Shown here piece after piece: positions 1 through 8,509 of a DNA stretch of 64,000 bases (position 1 is the first letter of the stretch; every line of letters begins with the position of its first letter). The position numbers and the translations under genes were made by a program. Below the pieces are notes generated by a model. That model had not been told where the DNA came from. It worked only from the letters and a program-made list of their open reading frames with translations, and searched no databases. This DNA comes from HGM04593 sp964458275 (GTDB taxonomy: Bacteria; Bacteroidota; Bacteroidia; Bacteroidales; Bacteroidaceae), in contig CAYWIE010000002.1 of the NCBI GenBank assembly GCA_964458275.1, positions 21,994 through 85,993 of the forward strand. The letters are read 5' to 3'.

Positions 1-32
1 GTCCGTTTGTTCGTAATTTGGAAATTTTGTCC

Positions 33-40
33 TAACTTTG
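33..40 (+). promoter_or_regulatory. -7 box of the panB promoter
   Basis: TAACTTTG fits the Bacteroidetes -7 consensus TAnnTTTG and lies 63 bases before the panB start. The best upstream TTTG is 23 bases away, slightly too far for the usual 19-21 spacing, so the -33 element is uncertain. Confidence 0.5.
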
Positions 41-103
41 CAGAGTCATCGTAAAAACAAATAGCGATGTAATCGGGTTTATAAAAATATAAAAATAAAC
101 AAA

Positions 104-925
104 ATGTCGAAATATATTGTAGAAGACCCTCGTAAGGTAACCACTCACCGCCTTATAGAGATGAAGTCCAAAGGGGATAAGATTGCAATGCTCACAGCGT
201 ATGACTATACAATGGCATCACTTGTGGATGCCGCAGGTGTAGACGCTATCCTTGTTGGCGATTCGGCTTCGAATGTGATGGCAGGAAACATAACAACTTT
301 GCCTATCACGCTCGACCAGATGATTTATCATGCAAAATCTGTTGTGCGTGCCGTGAAACGTGCCATTGTTGTGGTGGATATGCCTTTCGGTACATATCAG
401 GTCAATGCAGATGAGGCAGTGAAGAATGCAATCCGCATCATGAAAGAGAGTCATGCCGATGCTCTGAAAATGGAGGGTGGCGAAGAGATTCTTCCTTCGG
501 TCCGTAAGATTCTCGACGCGGGTATCCCTATCATGGGGCATTTGGGACTGATGCCTCAGAGCATCAACAAGTTCGGCACATATACTGTGCGTGCCCGTGA
601 TGAGGAGGAAGCAGAAAAACTCTTCAAGGATGCTAAGTTGTTGGAAGAGGCCGGTTGCTTTGCAATCGTGCTCGAAAAGATACCCGCATCGTTGGCAAAA
701 AGGGTTGCCGAGAGTGTAAGTATTCCCATCATAGGCATCGGCGCCGGTGGCGATGTGGACGGTCAGGTTCTTGTCTGCACAGATATGTTGGGTATGACCG
801 GTGGGTTCAGCCCCCGTTTCTTGCGCCGCTATGCCAATCTGAATGATGTTATCTGTGATGCTGTGGGCAATTATGTGAGTGATGTCAAGAACCGAGATTT
901 TCCCAACGAAAAGGAACAGTATTAG
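104..925 (+). CDS. panB: 3-methyl-2-oxobutanoate hydroxymethyltransferase (PanB)
   Basis: This cytoplasmic enzyme transfers a hydroxymethyl group from methylene-tetrahydrofolate to 2-oxoisovalerate, the first committed step of pantothenate and hence CoA synthesis. The 273 residues match the usual family length. Family blocks are visible: KIAMLTAYDYTMASL near residue 26, ILVGDSASNVMAG with the metal-binding Asp near residue 53, HLGLMPQS near residue 145 and IGIGAGGDVDGQVLV near residue 210. It stands alone, starts with ATG after a promoter-like TAACTTTG box and ends in a strong hairpin terminator. No panC or panD is adjacent. Confidence 0.97.
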   Translation: MSKYIVEDPRKVTTHRLIEMKSKGDKIAMLTAYDYTMASLVDAAGVDAILVGDSASNVMAGNITTLPITLDQMIYHAKSVVRAVKRAIVVVDMPFGTYQVNADEAVKNAIRIMKESHADALKMEGGEEILPSVRKILDAGIPIMGHLGLMPQSINKFGTYTVRARDEEEAEKLFKDAKLLEEAGCFAIVLEKIPASLAKRVAESVSIPIIGIGAGGDVDGQVLVCTDMLGMTGGFSPRFLRRYANLNDVICDAVGNYVSDVKNRDFPNEKEQY

Positions 926-943
926 CGGATAATATACTAAAAC

Positions 944-987
944 AAAAAAGTGTTCAACCTTATTCATTATAGGTTGAACACTTTTTT
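944..987. terminator. Hairpin terminator after panB
   Basis: A-rich and T-rich flanks surround inverted arms aaaaaagtgttcaacct and aggttgaacactttttt. The structure can terminate in both directions. An almost identical hairpin lies at 3122-3165. Confidence 0.85.
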
Positions 988-1041
988 ATTGTCTTGTGCT
1001 AATTTTGCCAATAATTTTTCAGTCAAATGAATAAAATAATG

Positions 1042-1049
1042 TATTTTTG
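1042..1049 (+). promoter_or_regulatory. -7 box of the Septu-like operon
   Basis: TATTTTTG fits TAnnTTTG and lies about 36 bases before the ATG of the ATPase gene. No clear TTTG -33 element is seen at the right distance. Confidence 0.45.
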
Positions 1050-1084
1050 TATTTCAAGTAGTGTATGAACTTAGATATTGCAAT

Positions 1085-2362
1085 ATGAAAATAGAAAAGT
1101 TGACTTTTTGGAATTTCAGGTGTTTCGATGAATACCAGTTGAATTTCAAGAAGGGTGTGAATCTTCTGTTTGGAGCCAATGGAAGTGGCAAAACCACTAT
1201 TCTACGAGGAATGAAGGTTGCCATGAGCTCTTTCTTCTCGGGGTTTTCTGATGCTAATACACGTTTTATAGGAATCTCAAATGCTGATTTTATGAGCGAG
1301 GTGGAGAATGGCACAGAGTCTTTGGAGCGACCTGTTTCTTTGGAATATGATTTTTCTACGTTCCATGCACTTAAACTGTCACGTTCAGGAAGAAAGAATC
1401 GCACCTCTATTATTGGAATAAAAGAGATGAGGGATGCTGCCAAGCAGATTTATTCGCAATTGGCGCAAAAGGACGATGGCAGTATTGCTTTACCTCTTTT
1501 TGCTGCATTTTCTACAGAGGATATTCACAGCAGCCGTAAGCTCGACAGGCGTGTTTTTGCAAAATATTTCCAGCCCCGTTCGTTCGGATACTACGAGTGC
1601 TTGCAAGGTGATGGATTCTTTGACTATTGGATGTATCGTCTTCTTGTGTTGACAGAAGGACAGAAATCTCAGATGGAGGTTGATACAGTAAACGATGCAA
1701 TATCTAAGGCTCTTGGTGTGGATGGCTGTAACGTAATCAATGGAATGTCGATACGTCCTTTGAAAAAACAGGTCTTTTTCAATTATGTTGACGGCAGGGA
1801 AGTGGAGGCATCGAATCTGTCCGATGGCTATAAGCGTCTGGTAAATATTGTTGTAGATTTGGCAATACGTTGCTGTTTGCTGAATGGAAATAAATATGGT
1901 AAAGATTCTTGTAGTCTTACTTCTGGAGTAGTGCTGATTGATGAAGTAGACCAACATCTCCATCCTGAGTTGCAGTCTGTGGTAATGAAAGCACTGCGTG
2001 CAACATTTCCCGAATTGCAGTTTGTGGTTACCTCTCATGCTCCTATGGTCATGTCAAGCGTTATGACTAACGAAGAGAATGAAGTTATATATCTTCAGTA
2101 TCAGGACAATAAATATACGAGAACACCTATTTCGACATACGGTCTTGATGCTAGCACTATACTTGAAATGTATATGGGTCGCATGGCAAGAGTTGCTGAG
2201 GTGGAGCATCGTATCAAGAGGCTTTTTGATTTCATAGACAACGACCGCTATGCTGAGGCGAGGATTTTGTTGGATGAACTTGATAAGGAATTCGGTGATT
2301 CGATTCCCGAAATAATACAGGCCCGCACAATGTTGGATTTTAATATAGATTCAGATGATTAA
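1085..2362 (+). CDS. Septu-like AAA/ABC-type ATPase (PtuA-like)
   Basis: This is a 425-residue ATPase of the OLD/RecF-SMC type. Walker A GANGSGKTT is at residues 30-38, a degenerate ABC signature LSDGYKR lies mid-protein, Walker B is VVLIDEVDQHLHPE, and TSHAP forms the H-loop. I chose the ATG at 1085 (MKIEKLTFWNF) rather than a GTG at 1061, because the family usually begins right at this strand. The gene overlaps the next one by 8 bases. An ATPase of this kind paired with a TIGR02646-type HNH protein is the arrangement of Septu antiphage systems and of the effector pair in retron Ec78. No reverse transcriptase is present, so a stand-alone Septu-like pair is the best reading. Confidence 0.8.
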   Translation: MKIEKLTFWNFRCFDEYQLNFKKGVNLLFGANGSGKTTILRGMKVAMSSFFSGFSDANTRFIGISNADFMSEVENGTESLERPVSLEYDFSTFHALKLSRSGRKNRTSIIGIKEMRDAAKQIYSQLAQKDDGSIALPLFAAFSTEDIHSSRKLDRRVFAKYFQPRSFGYYECLQGDGFFDYWMYRLLVLTEGQKSQMEVDTVNDAISKALGVDGCNVINGMSIRPLKKQVFFNYVDGREVEASNLSDGYKRLVNIVVDLAIRCCLLNGNKYGKDSCSLTSGVVLIDEVDQHLHPELQSVVMKALRATFPELQFVVTSHAPMVMSSVMTNEENEVIYLQYQDNKYTRTPISTYGLDASTILEMYMGRMARVAEVEHRIKRLFDFIDNDRYAEARILLDELDKEFGDSIPEIIQARTMLDFNIDSDD

Positions 2363-3005
2363 GATTACAAAAGGGAGAGAACCGCAGGAGTGGATTGAGG
2401 TCAGGAATACCCCCGGTATGACATTTGAGTCTGCTCCGAAAGATGCTCTAAGGCAAGCGCTTCTGAATGAGCAAGGAGGATTGTGTGCATATTGTATGCG
2501 CAGGGTAAGTTTTACTCCCGGTATGCCTACTGCCACTCGAATAGAACATTTGAAACCGCGCAAACTGAGTATAGAGGAAGGAAATTACGAAGAAACGCTG
2601 GCGTATTCCAATATGGTGCTTTGTTGCGATGGCGATGTAGACGGAAGCGGGAATTTTCATTGTGACAGGAGTAAAGGAGATAAGAGTCTCAGCTTTAGAT
2701 TATTCGACCAGAATGTATCCGATACAGTTTCGTATTCTTCAAAAGATGGCAGCATCAAGTCTTCAAACCTTGATTATGACAAGGAACTAAATGAAATATT
2801 GAATCTGAATCATCCGAGATTAGAGAAAAATAGATTAGCTGTAATTAAGGGTCTGGTGCATGAAATGGGAAGAAAAAAATGGAAAAGGAAGGATATAACA
2901 GATAAGTTGCACTATTACAGCAATAGGATGCCTGATGGTAATTTATATGCATATTGCGGTGTTATTATATGGTATCTTAATAAGAAACTGAAACAATACA
3001 CATAA
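2355..3005 (+). CDS. HNH endonuclease, TIGR02646-like (PtuB-like)
   Basis: This 216-residue protein has a zinc-finger HNH nuclease core: CAYCMRRV around residue 36, RIEHLKP near residue 59, then a LAYSNMVLCC strand and HCDRSKGDKSL near residue 100. The pattern (CxxC, IEH, N..L.C, HCDxxKGD) is that of TIGR02646 proteins, which act with an ATPase in Septu and retron defence. Its ATG overlaps the stop region of the ATPase gene by 8 bases, which implies translational coupling. The C-terminal half is basic. The function in phage defence is inferred from the pairing, not shown by the sequence. Confidence 0.8.
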   Translation: MIKITKGREPQEWIEVRNTPGMTFESAPKDALRQALLNEQGGLCAYCMRRVSFTPGMPTATRIEHLKPRKLSIEEGNYEETLAYSNMVLCCDGDVDGSGNFHCDRSKGDKSLSFRLFDQNVSDTVSYSSKDGSIKSSNLDYDKELNEILNLNHPRLEKNRLAVIKGLVHEMGRKKWKRKDITDKLHYYSNRMPDGNLYAYCGVIIWYLNKKLKQYT

Positions 3006-3121
3006 CTGTAAGTTTATTTCATAACAGGTTATATTGTATAGTTTTATTGTGTTCTGTGATATATTCCCGAATAGTATAGGAATGGTGTGCTAGTCGCACC
3101 TCAACTCATAAGGCAATATTC

Positions 3122-3165
3122 AACAAAAAAGTGTTCAACCGATTGAGGATGAACACTTTTTTGTT
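3122..3165. terminator. Hairpin terminator between the HNH gene and htpG
   Basis: Arms aacaaaaaagtgttca and tgaacacttttttgtt enclose a 12-base loop. It serves the convergent HNH and htpG genes and is a near copy of the hairpin at 944-987. Confidence 0.85.
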
Positions 3166-3179
3166 AGTATGATATTTGC

Positions 3180-5228
3180 TTACTTCATCAGTTCAATGCT
3201 TCGTTTGACGAAATTGTTGAGTGCTTCGCCTGTCAGCATATTGTTCTGCAAGAGTGTGATGTCTATAAGCTGAGATACCTGCTTGTCGGTTACCGCATAT
3301 TCTGCAATGACAGCCTCTTTGTTGCTCTTTGCCTCGGTGAGCTTACGCTCAACCTCTGCAAGTTCGTCTTTCTCTGTCTGGGGAATATCCTCGTCTTTCT
3401 TGTCCTTGCGTGCGTCGTACAGCTCTTTGCGACGTGCATTGAGCTTTTCGCTCTCTTCGTCTATAGGTTGCAGCTTTTCGGCGCAGCTGCTCTTGGCATT
3501 GTCAAGGGCACGCTTGATTAAGGGGTGCTCTTCGTTGATGATGACAGTGTACATGTCGGGCATGTCTCCGTAGAAATTCATTCCCGCTTGTATGGCAGCC
3601 ATCTCTTTCATACGACGCATATATTCAGCTTGTGTAATGATTATGGGTGCTGCATCCTCGCCCATAGACTCTGTCTGAATGTGGAACTCTTTTTTCTCGA
3701 TTTTGGGCATGCGGCTGCTGAAGATGCCTGTCAGTATTTCGCGTTCGCCGCCGTTGAGTATTGAGAGTTTCTGCTCGTCTTTAACGATGAGACGCTCGAT
3801 GGTGTCGCTGTCTACGCGAGAGAAACGTGTCTTTTCGAACTTGCGTTCGAGAAGGCTAATCAAGGCAACGTCCAATTGACCGTCCATCAGCAGGACATTG
3901 TAGCCTTTGGCAGTGGCGTTTTCTATGAAACTGTACTCTTTCTCCTTGTTGCTTGCGTAGAGGTAGATGATGTTTCCCTCTTTGTCGGTCTGCTCGGCAG
4001 ATACAAGTGTTTTGTACTCTTCGAATGTGTACTTCTTGCCGTCTGTGTCCTGAAGAAGTGCATATTTGCTTGCCTTCTCATAGAAATCCTCTTCGGTGAG
4101 CATTCCGTAGTTGATGAAGATCTTCAGGTCGTTCCATTTGTCCTCGAACTCCTTGCGGTCGTTCTTGAAGATAGATTGCAGACGGTCGGACACCTTCTTT
4201 GAGATGTAACCCGAAATTTTCTTTACGTTGGCGTCGCTCTGAAGGTATGAGCGTGATACGTTCAAGGGAATGTCGGGAGAGTCTATCACTCCGTGCATCA
4301 GTGTGAGGAAGTCGGGTACAATGCCTTCTACTTCGTCGGTTACATATACCTGATTGCAGTAGAGCTGTATCTTGTTGCGCTGCATCTCTATGTTGCTCTT
4401 GATCTTTGGGAAATAGAGCACACCGGTGAGGTGGAAGGGGAAGTCCACATTGAGGTGTATCCAGAAAAGAGGCTCGTCGCTCATGGGGTAGAGCTTGCGG
4501 TAAAACTCCTTATAATCTTCGTCCTTGAGCTCTGTGGGCTTGCGTGTCCAGAGCGGGGTAGTGTCGTTGATTATGTTGTCTTCGTCGGTATCTGTCTGCT
4601 TGCCGTCTTTCCACTCCTTCTTTTTGCCGAAAGCTATCTCTACGGGCAAGAATTTGCAGTATTTGTTGAGGATAGCACTGATGCGTGCCTCTTCGAGGAA
4701 CTCTTTGCTGTCCTCGTCGATGTACATGATGATGTCTGTTCCGCGACCCTCTCTCTCTGCTTCGGTTATTTCGTATTCGGGGCTTCCGTCGCAACTCCAT
4801 TTGATGGCGGTTGCTCCCTCTTTGTATGATTTAGTTACTATCTCTACACGCTTAGATACCATGAAGGCTGAGTAGAATCCTAATCCGAAGTGTCCGATGA
4901 TGGAGTTTGCTGTGTCCTTGTATTTCTCCAGAAAATCTGTAGCGCCTGAAAGGGCTATCTGATTGATGTACTTCTCAATCTCTTCGGTGGTGAGTCCTAT
5001 TCCGTTGTCGCTCACAATTATTGCTTCGGGGGTGAGCTTTACGGTTACTTTAAGTTCGCCGAGTTCGCCTTTGTATTCGCCTTTTTCGTAAAGCGTTTTC
5101 AGCTTCTGTGTGGCATCGATGGCGTTCGATACTATTTCGCGAAGGAAAATTTCGTGGTCGCTGTACAGAAATTTTTTGATGACGGGGAATATGTTTTCTG
5201 TTGTTACCCCAATGTTACCTTTTTGCAT
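3180..5228 (-). CDS. htpG: Molecular chaperone HtpG (Hsp90)
   Basis: This is the cytosolic Hsp90 chaperone, an ATP-driven dimer that refolds client proteins under stress. The 682 residues begin with the GHKL ATPase domain: EIFLREIVSNAIDA (catalytic Glu and Mg-binding Asn), DNGIGL, and GHFGLGFYSAFMV for the lid. The middle domain contains LNVSRSYLQ. The C-terminal half carries a long charged insertion rich in Lys and Glu (about residues 585-640) predicted as coiled coil, common in Bacteroidetes HtpG. It is transcribed away from clpC's terminator and converges on the Septu-like cassette. Confidence 0.97.
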   Translation of the reverse strand: MQKGNIGVTTENIFPVIKKFLYSDHEIFLREIVSNAIDATQKLKTLYEKGEYKGELGELKVTVKLTPEAIIVSDNGIGLTTEEIEKYINQIALSGATDFLEKYKDTANSIIGHFGLGFYSAFMVSKRVEIVTKSYKEGATAIKWSCDGSPEYEITEAEREGRGTDIIMYIDEDSKEFLEEARISAILNKYCKFLPVEIAFGKKKEWKDGKQTDTDEDNIINDTTPLWTRKPTELKDEDYKEFYRKLYPMSDEPLFWIHLNVDFPFHLTGVLYFPKIKSNIEMQRNKIQLYCNQVYVTDEVEGIVPDFLTLMHGVIDSPDIPLNVSRSYLQSDANVKKISGYISKKVSDRLQSIFKNDRKEFEDKWNDLKIFINYGMLTEEDFYEKASKYALLQDTDGKKYTFEEYKTLVSAEQTDKEGNIIYLYASNKEKEYSFIENATAKGYNVLLMDGQLDVALISLLERKFEKTRFSRVDSDTIERLIVKDEQKLSILNGGEREILTGIFSSRMPKIEKKEFHIQTESMGEDAAPIIITQAEYMRRMKEMAAIQAGMNFYGDMPDMYTVIINEEHPLIKRALDNAKSSCAEKLQPIDEESEKLNARRKELYDARKDKKDEDIPQTEKDELAEVERKLTEAKSNKEAVIAEYAVTDKQVSQLIDITLLQNNMLTGEALNNFVKRSIELMK

Positions 5229-5292
5229 ACTGTATGATTTTTTATTGTTTTCTATAAAAATAATGATAAATGGTTTTCTGTAAGTATATAAA

Positions 5293-5327
5293 CAAAAAAA
5301 ATGCCAGATGTATCTACATCTGACATT
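5293..5327 (-). terminator. Terminator of clpC
   Basis: Imperfect arms atgccagatgta and tacatctgacat are followed, reading the minus strand, by a run of seven T. This gives a rho-independent terminator about 50 bases after the clpC stop. Confidence 0.8.
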
Positions 5328-5377
5328 TTGTCGTGTTGCATGAAATTATTTCATGTTTTTATGCCTTTTTGCAGAGA

Positions 5378-7888
5378 CTATTCTCCTGCGGCTACTTCGA
5401 AGCGGAGCTTGTCGTTTTCTTTGTCAGCGGTTACGACAATCTTGTCTCCCTCTTTTATAGTCTGTGATATTATCAGTTCGGAGAGTTCGTCTTCGATGTA
5501 TGTTTGTATGGCACGTTTCAGCGGGCGGGCACCGAACTGCTTGTCATATCCCTTGTTGGCGAGGAACTCTTTTGCTTCCCTGTCGAGCTGCAGGGTGAAC
5601 TGCATTTCGGCTGCACGTTTGAGTACGGGTGCCAGTTCAAGGTCGACGATGTTGGTGATTGCTTCGAGGTTAAGTTGCTCGAAGTTTATTATTTCGTCTA
5701 CGCGGTTGATGAATTCGGGAGCGAAACGTTTGTTCAGTGCTTTCTTTATTATATCGTTGCTGTGCTTGCTGCTTTCTGCATCGGCTTTAGCGAATCCTAT
5801 GCCTGCACCGAACTCCTTAAGTTCTCTTGTTCCGATGTTGGACGTCATGATTATCACTGTGTTGCGGAAGTCTATGGTGCGTCCGTAGCTGTCGGTCAAC
5901 CGTCCTTCGTCCATCACTTGCAGCAGCAGGTTGAATACATCGGTGTGTGCTTTTTCTATCTCATCGAGTAGAACGATGGAGTAGGGGCGGCGGCGCACTC
6001 TTTCTGTGAGTTGTCCGCCCTCTTCGTAACCGACGTATCCCGGAGGGGCTCCGACGAGCCGGGAGACGGTGAATTTTTCCATGAATTCGCTCATGTCGAT
6101 GCGTATGAGGGCATCTGTGGTGCCGAACATGAAGCGGGCGAGTTCCTTTGCAAGCAGTGTCTTGCCTACACCTGTGGGACCGAGGAACATGAATGTGCCT
6201 ATCGGCTTGTTGGGGTTCTTGAGTCCTACTCGGCTGCGGAGAATGGCTTTGGTGAGCTTGTCGATTGCTGCATCCTGTGATATGACTTTACCTGTAAGTT
6301 CGCTTTTCATAGTTCTCAAGCGTGCCCACTCGTCCTGTTGCATGCGCTGTACTGGAACTCCTGATATCATTGATACTACTTCGGCTATCTTTTGGTCATC
6401 CACAGTCTGACGCTCGCTGCGTGCGGCCTTTTCCCACTCCTCTTTCATCTCTTTGAGACACTCTTCCATCTTCTTTTCGTAGTCGCGGTAGTTGGCTGCG
6501 CGTTCAAAGTCCTGTCGCTTTACAGCCTCCTGCTTTTCGCTGCGTGCAACTTCAACGAGTTTTTCCTGCTCTTCTATTTCGCGGGGAACGGTGATGTTTG
6601 TCAGATGCATGCGTGCTCCTGCTTCGTCCATCGCGTCAATTGCCTTGTCGGGGAACGCTCTGTCTGTTATGTATCTGTCTGTCAACGATACACAGGCTTT
6701 CAGTGCCTCGTCGGTGTAGATTACATTGTGGTGGTTTTCGTATCTCTCCTTAATGTTGAGCAGGATGTGAAGTGTGTCTTCGCGTGTAGTGGGCTCGACA
6801 ATCACCTTTTGGAAACGGCGTTCCAGCGCCCCGTCCTTTTCAATGCTTTTGCGGTATTCGTCGAGTGTGGTTGCGCCTATGCACTGCATGCCGCCACGTG
6901 CAAGGGCGGGTTTGAGTATGTTTGCGGCATCCATCGAACCAGGTGATGAGCCTGCTCCGATGATGGTGTGCATTTCGTCGATAAAGAGAATTATGTCGGG
7001 GTTCTGCTCCAGTTCGTTGAGTATGGCACGCAGACGTTCTTCGAACTGTCCGCGGTATTTGGTGCCTGCGACAACCGCTGTCATGTCGAGTGATATGATC
7101 CGCTTGTTGAACAGCATGCGTGATACCTTGCGCTGAACGATGCGCTGTGCAAGTCCCTCTACGATAGCCGATTTTCCAACTCCGGGCTCGCCTATGAGTA
7201 CAGGGTTGTTCTTTTTCCTGCGGCTGAGTATCTGAGATATGCGCTCAATCTCCTTTTCGCGGCCTACGACAGGGTCGAGCAGTCCCTCTTTGGCTGCTTT
7301 TGTCATGTCGAATCCGAAGTTGTCGAGTACGGGAGTATCGCCGACAGGTTGTTTCTGGCGGGTTTCGGAATGTGTCTGCTGTTTCCCGAATGTGTTGCCG
7401 CTCTCTTCCTCTTCGTCATCCTCGTCGGTGTAGCCGAATCCGTCGCGCACGTCGGGCTTTATATGCAGGGCTTCGCGTACATCGGTGTAAGTTACGTTGT
7501 TGTCGGACAGTATTGCTGCCGCGTTGTTGGTCTTTTCTTTGAGTATAGCTAACAGAAGATGTTCTGTATCAACATTATTGCTTTTTAACATACGTGCTTC
7601 GAGTATACAAAAACGTAAAACCTTTGATGCGTTTTCGTCGAGAATTACATCGTTGCTTGCTTCGAATTTCTCTTCGCTTTGCGGTATAAGGTTTCTCTCT
7701 AATTCTTCTTTCAGTTTCAGAATGTCTACCGACATTGTGGTGAGTATGTTCATTGCGTTCCCGTTCTTGTCGCGCAACAGACCCAACAGCAGGTGTTCGG
7801 TGGTTATACTCTTGCAGCGCAGGCGGTCTGCCTCTTCCTTGCTGTATGTGAGTATGCGTGATATGTTTTCTGAAAATTGGTTGTTCAT
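5378..7888 (-). CDS. clpC: ATP-dependent Clp protease ATP-binding subunit ClpC
   Basis: This Hsp100 unfoldase feeds substrates to ClpP and disaggregates proteins. At 836 residues it has two N-terminal Clp-N repeats (SITTEHLLLGLL, NVDTEHLLLAIL), AAA-1 with Walker A GEPGVGKS and Walker B ILFIDEMHT, a short UVR-like middle region (residues about 430-480) and AAA-2 with GPTGVGKT and LLDEIEKAH. I chose the ATG at 7888 (MNNQFSENI), because it follows a strong AGGAGG-type Shine-Dalgarno, which is uncommon in this phylum. The 30 codons upstream look like leader sequence. It is divergent from gyrA, with a MITE-like element between the two genes. Confidence 0.96.
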   Translation of the reverse strand: MNNQFSENISRILTYSKEEADRLRCKSITTEHLLLGLLRDKNGNAMNILTTMSVDILKLKEELERNLIPQSEEKFEASNDVILDENASKVLRFCILEARMLKSNNVDTEHLLLAILKEKTNNAAAILSDNNVTYTDVREALHIKPDVRDGFGYTDEDDEEEESGNTFGKQQTHSETRQKQPVGDTPVLDNFGFDMTKAAKEGLLDPVVGREKEIERISQILSRRKKNNPVLIGEPGVGKSAIVEGLAQRIVQRKVSRMLFNKRIISLDMTAVVAGTKYRGQFEERLRAILNELEQNPDIILFIDEMHTIIGAGSSPGSMDAANILKPALARGGMQCIGATTLDEYRKSIEKDGALERRFQKVIVEPTTREDTLHILLNIKERYENHHNVIYTDEALKACVSLTDRYITDRAFPDKAIDAMDEAGARMHLTNITVPREIEEQEKLVEVARSEKQEAVKRQDFERAANYRDYEKKMEECLKEMKEEWEKAARSERQTVDDQKIAEVVSMISGVPVQRMQQDEWARLRTMKSELTGKVISQDAAIDKLTKAILRSRVGLKNPNKPIGTFMFLGPTGVGKTLLAKELARFMFGTTDALIRIDMSEFMEKFTVSRLVGAPPGYVGYEEGGQLTERVRRRPYSIVLLDEIEKAHTDVFNLLLQVMDEGRLTDSYGRTIDFRNTVIIMTSNIGTRELKEFGAGIGFAKADAESSKHSNDIIKKALNKRFAPEFINRVDEIINFEQLNLEAITNIVDLELAPVLKRAAEMQFTLQLDREAKEFLANKGYDKQFGARPLKRAIQTYIEDELSELIISQTIKEGDKIVVTADKENDKLRFEVAAGE

Positions 7889-8034
7889 AGTTTCTTCCTC
7901 CTCATTCTTTCTATGTGTGAACAATATTGTTTTTCTGTTTGTCGGCGCGAAATTACTATAATGTTCTCTGCCATACAACTATTATTACATAACTTACCTT
8001 ACAAAAACCGTGCCAAACTATTAAAAATTGTTAG

Positions 8035-8227
8035 AGGGAGGTTCCATAGATTAGTAAACAATAATTTCTTTGTAGGGTGAGCTCTGTTTCGATCGCTTTT
8101 TGTTTTGTTTCGGTATCTTGTTCATTTTTACTCAGTTGCGACACGAAGGTTGCTCCATTGCAAAAATAAACAATCTGCTCTGAATAAATTAAAAAAAACG
8201 GCTCGAACTGATGTATGGAACCTCCCT
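8035..8227. mobile_element. 193-bp MITE-like element in the clpC-gyrA intergenic region
   Basis: Perfect 13-bp terminal inverted repeats, agggaggttccat (8035-8047) and atggaacctccct (8215-8227), bound a non-coding AT-rich stretch. About 65 bases of its left part match, in inverse orientation, a second copy at 19868-19953. It encodes no protein, so any movement would depend on a transposase in trans. I see no clear target-site duplication. Confidence 0.6.
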
Positions 8228-8509
8228 AAAAATATGCAAATTTGACATATTTTTTGTTATGAACACAAATCGGATAGTTGTGCAGAGAGCGGTTGGAAAC
8301 GCCCTAATCTGTAACCTTTTTTAACTATAAATGCTAATCTCTTGACAACCAACTGAAAATGCTTGATTGAATCTCCGCTTCCTAATTCATAAAATATATT
8401 ATTTTCTTGCCCGTTTCGCTAAAATTGTGTAATTTAGCACGTTTTTATACGGATACGACAGAAGAATAAAATGTCCCGTAATTGAATTTTAATAATACTT
8501 GTAATATAA

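Noticed and set aside
1085..3005. Retron system
   Set aside because: The effector pair matches that of retron Ec78, but no reverse transcriptase gene or msr/msd RNA is next to it.
3283..4875. Several long ORFs antisense to htpG
   Set aside because: They arise from the codon bias of the opposite strand, and htpG is intact and full length. The same holds for ORFs antisense to clpC, gyrA, tkt and others.
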